Assembly: GCA_040386775.1 (NCBI GenBank)
Contig: JAZKEU010000015.1
Location: forward strand, 36,016-100,015
DNA: 64,000 bases
Reading direction: 5' to 3'
From: Bdellovibrionota bacterium
GTDB taxonomy: Bacteria > Bdellovibrionota > Bdellovibrionia > Bdellovibrionales > JAEYZS01
Position 1 is the stretch's first letter, and each line of letters begins with the position of its first letter. The notes below the pieces were generated by a model. The model searched no databases and had not been told where the DNA came from. It worked only from the letters and a program-made list of their open reading frames with translations. Below are positions 1-7,687 of this stretch, one piece after another. The position numbers and the translations under genes are program-made.

Positions 1-680
1 GGATTTTCGTCAATTAATCTATGAGCTGAAGCAGTGAAGGCTTCTGTATTATCATAAGGTACTGGTGGGAATGACATTCTTGGTAAGCCTGTATCAACAT
101 AGTTTGGATCATTTACGACTACTGAAAATTGAAGATCTTTTCCTTCTACTGCATTAACGTTTAAACCTGTAATCGATTTGATTTGAGGAGCTTTTAAGTT
201 TCTGCTTACTGTGAACACTAGGTCTTTTGTTTGTTCCGTTAATCTTCCTGCTACTTTTGCACTTACTGAAACTTGGAAGTCTGTTCTTTCTAGAGCGTTT
301 GATTTAGGAGTCCAAGTGAGTAAGAAAGAGTTTCCCGATTTTCTAACTTCAGGTTGGTTATCGCCAGCGAAGTTTAAGATGTTTAAGTCTACGTCTTGAA
401 TTTTATTTTTTGATCCTACTTGCACAACATCTACTTTAACGCTGCCTTTTTTATTTACTACGAATGTTCCATAAGTTTTTTCAGTAGTTCCGCCTACGAT
501 AATCTTGAACATTGGAACTTCAACTTGCTGAATCTCCGATTTTTCGTCATGCTTAGGCACCAGCTTCACATCTTTGTAGTCCTTTAACGGATCTGAAGAC
601 TGTCCTGCGCAGGCGACGAGGGCCACTGTTACAGCTGCCTTTAGAGAGTTACGGAATATTAAACCAACAACGTTCTTCAT
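1..680 (-). CDS. Lipoprotein, C-terminus beyond window edge (partial)
   Basis: Reading from the ATG at 680, the frame is open to base 1, so at least 226 residues are present and the stop lies outside the window. The N-terminus is a short basic and hydrophobic segment followed by a lipobox-like LVAC (Cys24), so it is probably an exported lipoprotein. After that the chain is beta-rich and Thr/Val-rich, with no Cys, in the style of repeated Ig-like or cadherin-like folds, but I do not recognise a family. It follows the AgmX-type gene by only 12 bases and is the last visible member of the same minus-strand operon. A structural envelope role in that complex is inferred from position only. Confidence 0.7.
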   Translation of the reverse strand, partial: MKNVVGLIFRNSLKAAVTVALVACAGQSSDPLKDYKDVKLVPKHDEKSEIQQVEVPMFKIIVGGTTEKTYGTFVVNKKGSVKVDVVQVGSKNKIQDVDLNILNFAGDNQPEVRKSGNSFLLTWTPKSNALERTDFQVSVSAKVAGRLTEQTKDLVFTVSRNLKAPQIKSITGLNVNAVEGKDLQFSVVVNDPNYVDTGLPRMSFPPVPYDNTEAFTASAHRLIDEN

Positions 681-692
681 AAATGCTCCTTC

Positions 693-1916
693 TTACGAAC
701 CAACACGTCGTAAGACGAATGGATAATTAACTTTTACTACAACTCCACCGCGTGGATTTGGGAATTTCCAAGTTTTAAGTCTGCCAGTAATGCAGCCTTC
801 AACTTGTTTTGAATGCAAACTTGTATTTGTGATATCTGCTGATGAAACATAACCATTTGCCGCGATAAAGAATTTCATAGATACGCGACCTGATAATTTT
901 GGATTTGTTTGTAAACCTTGTTCGTAACAGTATCTGATTTCACCTTCATGTCTTTTGATAACTGCATCAACTTCGTTTTTGTCCAATCCACCTTCGATAA
1001 GGGCTTCAGACTTGACCGGTTGGAAGAATGAACCTGCGGAACCTACAAGAGATAATTGTCCGTAACCAGCTTGACCGCCACCAGCGCCTTTTGTTCCATA
1101 ACCGCCAGCACCGTTCGCTCTTTGACCAGCACCGAGTGGAGCTGCAACTAAACCTTTTCCGTAGATGGATTGTTGCATTCCGCCGCTACCTTGATTTCCA
1201 CCGCGACCGATGCCTTTTGATGTTGCAACGTTATTTAAATTCAATCCACCTTTTTGCGGGCTTTTATTTAAAGAACCTAAAGCTCCCAGAGCTCCCATTT
1301 GGTTGATCGACATTTCATTCGTTGTGACTTTAACAGCTTTTCTTGGAGTTGCAGTTCTTGCTACACGTGGAGTAGATCTTTTGTTGGAAGCTTTCACTAC
1401 TTGTTGCTTTGGCATTTTCTGTCTTTGTCTTGGCTGAACCACCGCTTTTTTCATTTCTTCCGGACGTTCAACGATCTCGACCACTCTTACTTCTTGTAAA
1501 TCAGGTTTGATAAAGTGAGCCACGATCATTAATAGAACAAGTAAGGCAGAAGCGGTTGCTCCGATGTATTTTAGAGATAACAAGAAGAAAGGTTTTGTGT
1601 CGTCTTCAGAGTGAGCAGTAGAAGGGGAAACTGTATTGATATCATTTGTAAATCTTAATGTACCCACTTGCGCGATTTTTACAGCTTTCTTTTGTACGTC
1701 AGCTTTTTTTACTTTTTCGATGACCGTGTATTCAACGTGATCCAAGTCTAAAGCCTCAAGATCATCTGTAGCTTCGATTCTTCTTGAGTCGTGTCTATAA
1801 ATCACACTCATACTGCCGTTACCTTGCCAGTCGATAACTCTAACAACTTGACCCAATTTGTTCTCAAGAACAAATTTGCTTTCTTCCGTGTTATTTTTCT
1901 TCAAGTTTGTTTTCAT
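693..1916 (-). CDS. AgmX/PglI C-terminal domain protein (TonB-like energy transducer)
   Basis: 407 residues. Residues 1-110 are charged and cytoplasmic-like, with one transmembrane helix at about 113-138. A basic linker (150-200) and a Gly/Gln/Asn-rich low-complexity stretch (205-295) precede a C-terminal domain (310-405). That domain has the pattern of the AgmX/PglI family: a helix with I-R-Y-C-Y-E, then a beta region with G-R-V-S-M-K-F and G-Y-V, a second Cys, and W-K-F-P-N-P-R-G-G. Such proteins act like TonB, reaching across the periplasm and driven by a TolQ/TolR-type channel. Here the channel genes lie upstream in the same operon. In Myxococcus similar genes serve gliding and spore-coat functions; the role here is inferred. 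Confidence 0.8.
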   Translation of the reverse strand: MKTNLKKNNTEESKFVLENKLGQVVRVIDWQGNGSMSVIYRHDSRRIEATDDLEALDLDHVEYTVIEKVKKADVQKKAVKIAQVGTLRFTNDINTVSPSTAHSEDDTKPFFLLSLKYIGATASALLVLLMIVAHFIKPDLQEVRVVEIVERPEEMKKAVVQPRQRQKMPKQQVVKASNKRSTPRVARTATPRKAVKVTTNEMSINQMGALGALGSLNKSPQKGGLNLNNVATSKGIGRGGNQGSGGMQQSIYGKGLVAAPLGAGQRANGAGGYGTKGAGGGQAGYGQLSLVGSAGSFFQPVKSEALIEGGLDKNEVDAVIKRHEGEIRYCYEQGLQTNPKLSGRVSMKFFIAANGYVSSADITNTSLHSKQVEGCITGRLKTWKFPNPRGGVVVKVNYPFVLRRVGS

Positions 1917-1920
1917 AGTA

Positions 1921-2217
1921 TTACCTTAAGCTTTCTGATCTTTCGATACGGTCTTTGAAGTTCTTTCTAACTCCAATAAGATCGTCGAGAGATTTATCAT
2001 TTTCTACCGTCGTAATCGCTTCCGTTGAAAAATTGTATTTACCGCCAACCGTGCGATCATCGAAATCTAAATTTGTGCTGAGCTTTTTCTTAGGCGCCTG
2101 AGTCTGTGATTGCTTTTGTTTTTTTTTAGCATCTCTCTGTGTCGCCGCATCCGCGTCTTTAACCACAAAGATCGTAGCCATAAAAAGGAGGGCAAATGCC
2201 AATGCTAAAGTTTTCAA
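1921..2217 (-). CDS. Small exported protein of the Agl/Tol-type operon
   Basis: 98 residues from a TTG start at 2217. I prefer this start over the longer frame beginning at 2256 because GGAGG lies eight bases upstream (2226-2230) and the reading then begins with a clear signal peptide, MKTLALAFALLFMATIFVV, cleaved near ADA-A. The upstream TPR gene's TAA (2219-2221) falls between this ribosome binding site and the start, so the two are probably translationally coupled. The mature part is Lys/Gln-rich and then acidic, with no recognisable domain. Its position between the TPR protein and the AgmX-type transducer suggests a small periplasmic accessory of the complex, which is inference. Confidence 0.65.
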   Translation of the reverse strand: MKTLALAFALLFMATIFVVKDADAATQRDAKKKQKQSQTQAPKKKLSTNLDFDDRTVGGKYNFSTEAITTVENDKSLDDLIGVRKNFKDRIERSESLR

Positions 2218-2218
2218 A

Positions 2219-5185
2219 TTAACGTCCTCCTGTTTTGAGCTCAGCAAGTCTCGCATCTAAGTAAGCAACCATGGGGCCACGATTAAGGCGAGTTTCAATA
2301 TCTTTCATTTTTTCTAAGTAGCCAGAATCAAATGGATTTTTAGAAACCTGTGTTCTTACAGATGCCAACTCTTGTGACAATTTTTGTCTTTGTTGCCATT
2401 TTTTTGTCAACGTTAGAGCTGAGTAATTCAAGCGCTTAGCAACTTGATTCACGGCTTTTAATTCTTCTTGCGCCAGTTTGTAGCCTGGAGAGTTGCTTTG
2501 AGTTGATACATCCATGATGTCTAAGATCGATGAGTCTTCTTTGTTGTTCCAAAGTTCATCTGTTTTGCTGAGGAGGTCCTTAGATTTTTGATTGTAAGGA
2601 GCCACTTGGTCTTCTATGAGTTTTTTGTATTGCGTTCTTTGTTGAGCTTTTAAACCCTTGGGCATGGGTAGTCTTAAGATGTCACTGGCAAGGCGTCTAT
2701 TTTCAAAACTTAAATTAGATAATGCCACCAGCTGCAGAGTAAAATCTTTAAGTCTAATGGCTCTATCGGCATGTCTTTCCAATCGTGAAATGAGGTTTAA
2801 TCTCTCAGCGATAGAGCTTCTTAAATTCTTCGGTCCGCTACTTCTGAGACGGTGTTGAGACAAATTATTGACTTCTTTTTGCATTTCTTTAAGAGCGTCG
2901 ATTCTTTCTAGTAACTGACCTTCAAATGTATTGCTAGATCCTCTTTTCGAGAGCATTTCGCGCTTTAATGAGTCAGATTTTTTCTCCTCAAAGGCGAGCA
3001 TTCCGGCTTGCATATAAAGTTTGATATTTCCCGCTAAGATTCCGTCGTATTTATTGAAAGCTTTGTTTTTGTTCTTAGCCAATCTTACTAGACTGTAAGC
3101 CACGTCTTGCCTTTGAGCTTTATTGTTCGAGATATCAAGGAATTCTTCGTAATATCTTGTAGGATTTTGTTCTGCCAGTTCAGACAACATTCCCAATTTC
3201 AATACGTGTTCGTCTATGTTCTTTTTATCAGGACTGATTCTTTTGAGAGTTGCGAGGGCATTCTTGAAATCCATCTTCATCTCAAAAGCCCAAGCGAGTT
3301 GAGTTAGGGCTTCGTTCTTTTCTGATGGTGATGCGCTTTTTTCTTTAAGAGTTAGGTTTGAAGAGGCGATAAGGGCATCAAGATTTTTTACTTTGTAAGC
3401 GATAAGCGTTCGGTGCTTGTAATAGCTAATTTTCTCAGTATTTGTAGCCTTTGATAAATCCGTTTTTGAAAGCTTTAAGTAATGCTTTTCTAATTCAGAT
3501 TCGGATTTAGAACTGTTGATGGCTTTTGCGGCTTGGTTCAATGTTGATTTTCTAGCGATGGCCAAGAATTCTAATTTTCTCTTTGGCAATTTTTGTGCGT
3601 ATTCGTAAGCCCATTCCTCTAATTTTTCATCTTCTTTTAAGATCACTAAAGTATCCAGACTGAGATCTGCGGCCTTGTCCTTGATACTTTGTGGTCCTTT
3701 TTTATCGGAAAGAGCGATGTCTTTGAATTTCTTTGCAGCATTGGCGTGATCGCCTTTTTCAAGTAAAACTTGAGCAATTTGATACTCGACTTCGAGAGCT
3801 TTTTCACCGTTTGGATTTAAATTCAAGTATTGCACATAAGCGGCGTCTCGGAGTTCGATGATTTTCGCAAGTTCTGCGACTTCGATGGAGCCGAGAAGAG
3901 ATCCTTCGAAGATTTTTGTGATGCTTTTGTCTTGTGTTTTTAGATCTTTATTATTCTTATACTCATGTGAAAGCTCGGCAGAATTTTTATAGAATTTGAA
4001 TGCATCAGCGTATTGCTTTCTTTTTTGTGCGGCAATACCTGCCCAGTAGTTGATTTCGATATCAGGGAAGCTTGAGGTATAAACCTTATATGCGTTGATC
4101 AAATGTTCGGAAGGAGTTCTTTCTTCGGCTTGACCCCAGTCAGTGATCAACTTTCTCAATAATTGTTCTAATGCTTTGCAATTTGTTTCGCTTTCACAGT
4201 CTTCAACTAACATTTTTGCGGCGATTTGGATTTCTTTTACAGTTTCTGGTTTTTTGTTTAGATCATATTGAATTCTTGCGATTTTAATTTGGCCTTCGAT
4301 TTTCTCATCGCCTTTTTGTTTGTTGTTTCCGATGATAGCCCAAACTTGAAGTGAGCTTTTCTTTTTACCAGCGCGATCGAGTTCGTTTGCAAGATACGTT
4401 AAGTTTCCTTCTTTAATGTTTGCAGGAGTGAGTTCAATCAATGTCTCGATATCTTGTGCATTGATGTCTTTTCTAGCTAGGAATGTCGCGAGATCTCTTG
4501 ATGATTCTTCTTGGAATGAAGAGTCCTGGCTGCCGTCAGGTCTTTTGAAGGTATTTGGGTCTCTTAAAAGAGCAATCATAAGTTGAATGGCTTTATTTGT
4601 ATTGCCAGCGTGGAATTCACCCCAAGCTATTCTGTATTTTGCGTATCCGCGTCTCTGAGCTTTTGGAATTGCTAATGCGGATTGGAAGTGGCTTAAAGAT
4701 TTTTTGAAATTTCCGGCGTTGTATTCGTGGTCACCAGCTTCGATAAAAGCTTCGGCAACAACCTCTGCATCATAATGTTTTCTGTTTTTAATAATTTGTT
4801 CAAATAGCGATTTTGATTTTTTAGATTCGCCTAAAAGTTGGTGAAGGTGAGCTCTTTGGAGAAGAATAAGTCCTTGAGTTTTCTTTCCCGCTTTTGCAAA
4901 TGATTTTTCATATAGACCTAGCGCAATTTTTCTATCGGACTGAATTTCTTTACTGTAAGTGGCTTCGCCTTTTCCTTCATTTTCCATAGCATACATTCGG
5001 GCTCTTTCAGAGTGGAGATCGGCAAGTCGGATAAGCATATTTTGTTTGTTTGCAGTTTCTTCGGTAAAGCCCACGATTTGAGTTAGTTTACTGATAAGAC
5101 TTGTATGTGAATCCAAATCCATCTTATCCGCAATAGCAGGTACCGCGAATGATAATGATAAGATAAGAGCAACAAGTTTAGTCAT
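2219..5185 (-). CDS. Large periplasmic TPR-type repeat protein (AglT-like)
   Basis: 988 residues with an N-terminal signal peptide (MTKLVALILSLSFAVPAIAD). Almost the whole mature protein is helical with TPR-like spacing: recurrent A-x3-Y-x-A and L-x2-A-x3-G patterns around residues 120-210, 390-410, 470-500 and 620-680. The C-terminal part has longer coiled-coil-like helices (820-985). There is no catalytic motif. Tetratricopeptide scaffolds of this kind accompany AglR/AglS-type proton channels in Myxococcus (AglT, PglI), which fits the neighbours here. It probably organises periplasmic partners. AglT homology is judged from architecture and gene order, not from an alignment. Confidence 0.7.
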   Translation of the reverse strand: MTKLVALILSLSFAVPAIADKMDLDSHTSLISKLTQIVGFTEETANKQNMLIRLADLHSERARMYAMENEGKGEATYSKEIQSDRKIALGLYEKSFAKAGKKTQGLILLQRAHLHQLLGESKKSKSLFEQIIKNRKHYDAEVVAEAFIEAGDHEYNAGNFKKSLSHFQSALAIPKAQRRGYAKYRIAWGEFHAGNTNKAIQLMIALLRDPNTFKRPDGSQDSSFQEESSRDLATFLARKDINAQDIETLIELTPANIKEGNLTYLANELDRAGKKKSSLQVWAIIGNNKQKGDEKIEGQIKIARIQYDLNKKPETVKEIQIAAKMLVEDCESETNCKALEQLLRKLITDWGQAEERTPSEHLINAYKVYTSSFPDIEINYWAGIAAQKRKQYADAFKFYKNSAELSHEYKNNKDLKTQDKSITKIFEGSLLGSIEVAELAKIIELRDAAYVQYLNLNPNGEKALEVEYQIAQVLLEKGDHANAAKKFKDIALSDKKGPQSIKDKAADLSLDTLVILKEDEKLEEWAYEYAQKLPKRKLEFLAIARKSTLNQAAKAINSSKSESELEKHYLKLSKTDLSKATNTEKISYYKHRTLIAYKVKNLDALIASSNLTLKEKSASPSEKNEALTQLAWAFEMKMDFKNALATLKRISPDKKNIDEHVLKLGMLSELAEQNPTRYYEEFLDISNNKAQRQDVAYSLVRLAKNKNKAFNKYDGILAGNIKLYMQAGMLAFEEKKSDSLKREMLSKRGSSNTFEGQLLERIDALKEMQKEVNNLSQHRLRSSGPKNLRSSIAERLNLISRLERHADRAIRLKDFTLQLVALSNLSFENRRLASDILRLPMPKGLKAQQRTQYKKLIEDQVAPYNQKSKDLLSKTDELWNNKEDSSILDIMDVSTQSNSPGYKLAQEELKAVNQVAKRLNYSALTLTKKWQQRQKLSQELASVRTQVSKNPFDSGYLEKMKDIETRLNRGPMVAYLDARLAELKTGGR

Positions 5186-5207
5186 GGTTTACGTCCTTCA
5201 TCTGATT

Positions 5208-5233
5208 CCGTACTCATAAACTTTTGAGTACGG
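5208..5233. other. Intercistronic perfect inverted repeat, 9-bp arms
   Basis: CCGTACTCA (5208-5216) and TGAGTACGG (5225-5233) are exact reverse complements around an 8-base loop. They lie between the second ExbD-like gene and the TPR gene. There is no T-tract after the stem in the direction of transcription, so it is unlikely to be a full terminator; mRNA processing or stability is more plausible. Confidence 0.6.
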
Positions 5234-5251
5234 ATACTTTTATTGTGCCGT

Positions 5252-5755
5252 CTATTTTTTATTCTGCGGCATCGCTGCAAATTTATACTGATTAAATCCT
5301 GCAGATCCACCCGCGCGGATTACGGGGCTTAACAGTGCGAAATCCAATTGTCTGTCGGCTTGGATAATCAGAGAATTTTTAACATCATCGGTATCTTTTT
5401 CTTTTGATTTTTTAGCTTCGATTAATTTTCCGATCAAATTTTCTAATTTAACTTCTTTTTCATCTACAAAAATTCTATTGCCTTCTATTTTCACTACCGT
5501 ACCCATAGTCATCATTTCGGTTTGAGTGGCGTTGGGCAATTGAATGTGTTTTGACAGATTCACGTTTTGAGCATCGCCGCTATAGTTGGATAATAGGAAG
5601 ATCACAAGAATTGAGAAAGCATCGATTAGAGCCGTGAGGTTTAAAGAGAACACCATGTTGTGTTTCTTTATTCCGCCACCTTTAGATTTGATAGCTCCTT
5701 GGCTAGCAATCGGGCCTCTAAGACTATGATTTTTTAAAACACTTTGTGATGACAT
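5252..5755 (-). CDS. ExbD/TolR-family biopolymer transport protein (second copy)
   Basis: 167 residues. A basic N-terminal tail of about 35 residues precedes one transmembrane helix (about 39-58) beginning LNLTALIDAFSILVIFLL. The membrane-embedded Asp of LTALIDAF matches the proton-path Asp of ExbD/TolR. The periplasmic part ends with a beta-alpha fold typical of the family (VDEKEV and IIQADRQLDFALLSPVI). With the ExbB-like protein it would form a proton-driven motor. It is the second of two ExbD-type genes in tandem, as in aglR-aglS-type loci, where two TolR-like proteins share one TolQ-like partner. Separated by 66 bases from the TPR gene. Confidence 0.85.
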   Translation of the reverse strand: MSSQSVLKNHSLRGPIASQGAIKSKGGGIKKHNMVFSLNLTALIDAFSILVIFLLSNYSGDAQNVNLSKHIQLPNATQTEMMTMGTVVKIEGNRIFVDEKEVKLENLIGKLIEAKKSKEKDTDDVKNSLIIQADRQLDFALLSPVIRAGGSAGFNQYKFAAMPQNKK

Positions 5756-5782
5756 AAGTTCCTCAGTATTCAGTTAGTTAGG

Positions 5783-5798
5783 AGTCGCAACAGCGACT
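5783..5798. other. Intercistronic inverted repeat, 6-bp arms
   Basis: AGTCGC (5783-5788), loop AACA, GCGACT (5793-5798), lying in the 48-base gap between the two ExbD-like genes. It is short but GC-richer than its surroundings, and it is one of three such elements in consecutive gaps of this operon. Confidence 0.45.
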
Positions 5799-5803
5799 GC
5801 TGC

Positions 5804-6259
5804 TTAAAGCGGTGAAAGTCCAACGTCTTTAATGTTTGCACCTTTTAATGAATCCATGATTTGGATAATGCTGTCGTAAGATGTGTTACTTGATGGCATC
5901 AAAAGAGCGATTTCAAATCCATGTTTTTCAGAAAGGGATTGAATTCTATTCTTCAGTCCTTCAAGGTTCACTTGACCTTTGTTGCCGGAAACAACTTGGT
6001 CACCCAATTTTCCTTTTGTATGTTTGAAAGAAAGTACAACGTTTGATTTTTCATCAACCGTTAGCCAAACCGAAGGAGGATTTTTAGTTTCGGCTTGGCT
6101 TTGGCCGCCAAGGGCTTGTGAGGTTTTAATCTGCCCAACTTGAATCCATACTACCGTCATCAACAAAAAACAAATACACACAGAGAGAACGTCGAATACT
6201 GGTAGTAAATTTAATTCTACATCGAGAGATTTTTTATTTTGTCCGCCTACAAAGCCCAT
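5804..6259 (-). CDS. ExbD/TolR-family biopolymer transport protein (first copy)
   Basis: 151 residues: a short cytoplasmic N-terminus, a single transmembrane helix (about 17-40) opening with VELNLLPVFDVLSVCICFLL, and a periplasmic domain. The Asp in LPVFDVL occupies the conserved proton-channel Asp position of ExbD/TolR. The C-terminal domain (residues 60-150) has the expected length, with the motif IALLMPSSNTSYDSIIQIMD matching the family's final strand-helix. It follows the ExbB-like gene by 67 bases and is followed by a second ExbD-type gene, so the operon encodes one channel subunit and two different plug subunits. Confidence 0.85.
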   Translation of the reverse strand: MGFVGGQNKKSLDVELNLLPVFDVLSVCICFLLMTVVWIQVGQIKTSQALGGQSQAETKNPPSVWLTVDEKSNVVLSFKHTKGKLGDQVVSGNKGQVNLEGLKNRIQSLSEKHGFEIALLMPSSNTSYDSIIQIMDSLKGANIKDVGLSPL

Positions 6260-6282
6260 CTTTATACTTCCTATGCTTGTTT

Positions 6283-6307
6283 CAGTAGTCGCATTAGCCG
6301 ACTACTG
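6283..6307. other. Intercistronic perfect inverted repeat, 9-bp arms
   Basis: CAGTAGTCG (6283-6291), a 7-base loop, CGACTACTG (6299-6307), between the ExbB-like gene and the first ExbD-like gene. There is no U-tract in the minus-strand direction. It resembles the element at 5208-5233 in size and placement. Confidence 0.6.
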
Positions 6308-6326
6308 GTTTAAAAATTCTTAAAGA

Positions 6327-6998
6327 TTATTTAAGGATACGTTTCTTAGTTACTGGCTCATATCCGTAGCTCAACCAGTTGAAGATCATTAATGAGCTTT
6401 GGTTGATATCTTCTTGTAAAGATGTCGCTCTGTTTTGGTAAACGGCGTACATAACAAGAGCCGGGATAGCCATCAAGAGACCATATGCCGTTGCATACAT
6501 CGCCATTGAAATACCTTGAGATAATAAAGTCGCTTTTTCGATTGGGTTTGAATTCGCAACCGCCGTGAAAGAATCGATCAGACCAATGATTGTACCTAAT
6601 AGACCAGCAAGGGTACCGATATTACCAATTGCGGCTAGGAATCCTGTTCTTTTTTCTAATAATGAATTCTCAGACAATAATACTTCATCCATTTTAGATT
6701 GGATTTCTTCTTTTCCACCCATATCGATTGCGGCTTGTACACCGGCCTCAACTACTCGACCCAATGTGTGTGATTGACCTAGAGTTTTTGCTCTGCTCAA
6801 TACGGTTGTCATATTTCCTTTTTTAATGTCGGATTCAAAAGACTTAGCTAATTTTTTGTTGTTCAGTCCACGCTTCATATATAGAGCTTGAAATCTTTCC
6901 GCGATAATTGCTAAAGATACGATTTGTCCTGTGAAGATGATCCACATAACAAAACCACCGTGCTCGAACGCTTTTCCAATATTTGTAATGAAATCCAT
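6327..6998 (-). CDS. MotA/TolQ/ExbB-family proton channel protein
   Basis: 223 residues from the ATG at 6998, which has AGAGGA four bases upstream. The frame is open further, to 7145, but that extension has no ribosome binding site and would make the protein longer than the family norm (about 220-230). Three membrane segments are visible: about 14-35 (FVMWIIFTGQIVSLAIIAERF), about 115-138 (FLAAIGNIGTLAGLLGTIIGLI) and about 160-185. The GNIGTLAGLLGTIIGLIDSF block is the family hallmark, with the pore Thr residues. It would pair with the two ExbD-like proteins downstream to use the proton gradient and drive the periplasmic transducer. It is the first gene of the operon. Confidence 0.9.
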   Translation of the reverse strand: MDFITNIGKAFEHGGFVMWIIFTGQIVSLAIIAERFQALYMKRGLNNKKLAKSFESDIKKGNMTTVLSRAKTLGQSHTLGRVVEAGVQAAIDMGGKEEIQSKMDEVLLSENSLLEKRTGFLAAIGNIGTLAGLLGTIIGLIDSFTAVANSNPIEKATLLSQGISMAMYATAYGLLMAIPALVMYAVYQNRATSLQEDINQSSLMIFNWLSYGYEPVTKKRILK

Positions 6999-7296
6999 TT
7001 TATCCTCTCTCGTTTCAGCAGCCGCTTGAGCGACTCCTAAGTGTGTATTAATGTTTAGACCTAACTTAAATGGAATAGGTCCATCGGATACCTTATGAGC
7101 AAGGCCGGTGCCAGGTCCTAGGTCGTATAGTTTTGAGACAGGCAAAATTTGGATGAAGAAATTCTATCCACCAGGGACCAAAAACGTCACGAACTCAAAC
7201 GGTCACAACAATGTTGCAACAAATGGTGGTTTTGAGTCATTCAAGTGAATAACTCGCTATAAAGATATCTTTGAGTTTTTGTGGCGGCGTCTCATT
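6999..7296. other. Intergenic region upstream of two divergent operons
   Basis: About 300 bases between the start of the channel operon (minus strand) and the repeats ahead of hipB (plus strand). It should carry the minus-strand operon promoter, but I could not pick a convincing -35/-10 pair. There is no RNA gene or complete small reading frame with a ribosome binding site that I can support. Confidence 0.4.
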
Positions 7297-7349
7297 TAAT
7301 ACATATAATATAAAATATACTTTACTTTAATACGATATAATATAAAATA
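7297..7349 (+). promoter_or_regulatory. Tandem AT-rich direct repeats with TATAAT, likely hipBA promoter/operator
   Basis: Two near-identical copies of TAATAC plus ATATAATATAAAATA occur at 7297-7317 and 7328-7349; the second has one extra G at 7334. Each copy contains TATAAT (7304-7309 and 7336-7341). The copies are about 31-32 bases apart, or three helical turns, and end 20 bases before the hipB start. HipB-type antitoxins repress their own promoters by binding repeated operators, so these are candidate operators overlapping the -10 element. No good -35 box is visible. Confidence 0.55.
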
Positions 7350-7369
7350 AAGTTTATAAGGAGTATTGT

Positions 7370-7687
7370 ATGTATACACCAAATAAAGCGAAAGAAGCCT
7401 TAAAAGAATTGGGAGGGCATATTCGCATGGCTCGCAAAAGACGTCTTTGGACGATTGCGGAACTTTCACAAAAGGTTGGTGTATCGTCTCCAACAATCAT
7501 TTCTTTGGAAAAAGGGGAGTCCACTGTCAGTGTTGGAGTTCTTGTTTCAGCGCTTTGGACTCTTGGTTTAGATGCAGAACTTCGTGCTCTAACAACTTTG
7601 AACGATGTTGAAGGAATTAAGTTGATGAATATGAGACTTCCTGAAAAAGTCCGCACAAAAAAGAAAGCTCTAGATAATGACTTCTAA
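7370..7687 (+). CDS. hipB: HipB-like antitoxin, XRE-family DNA-binding protein
   Basis: 105 residues with a helix-turn-helix of the Xre/Cro type at about residues 15-70: IRMARKRRLWTIAELSQKVG, then VSSPTIISLEKGESTVSVGVL. A ribosome binding site (AAGGAG, 7358-7363) precedes the ATG. The 3' end overlaps the hipA-like gene by 11 bases (ATG at 7677, TAA at 7685), the usual arrangement of hipBA operons. HipB binds and neutralises HipA and represses the operon. The tandem repeats just upstream are its likely binding sites. Assignment rests on the HTH and the partner gene. Confidence 0.88.
   Translation: MYTPNKAKEALKELGGHIRMARKRRLWTIAELSQKVGVSSPTIISLEKGESTVSVGVLVSALWTLGLDAELRALTTLNDVEGIKLMNMRLPEKVRTKKKALDNDF

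Noticed and set aside
6999..7145. N-terminal extension of the ExbB-like protein to 7145
   Set aside because: No ribosome binding site at 7145, while AGAGGA precedes the ATG at 6998 and the shorter product has the family's normal length.
7297..7349. Repeats before hipB as a CRISPR-like array
   Set aside because: Only two copies, very AT-rich, no further spacers, no cas genes; position at a promoter explains them better.
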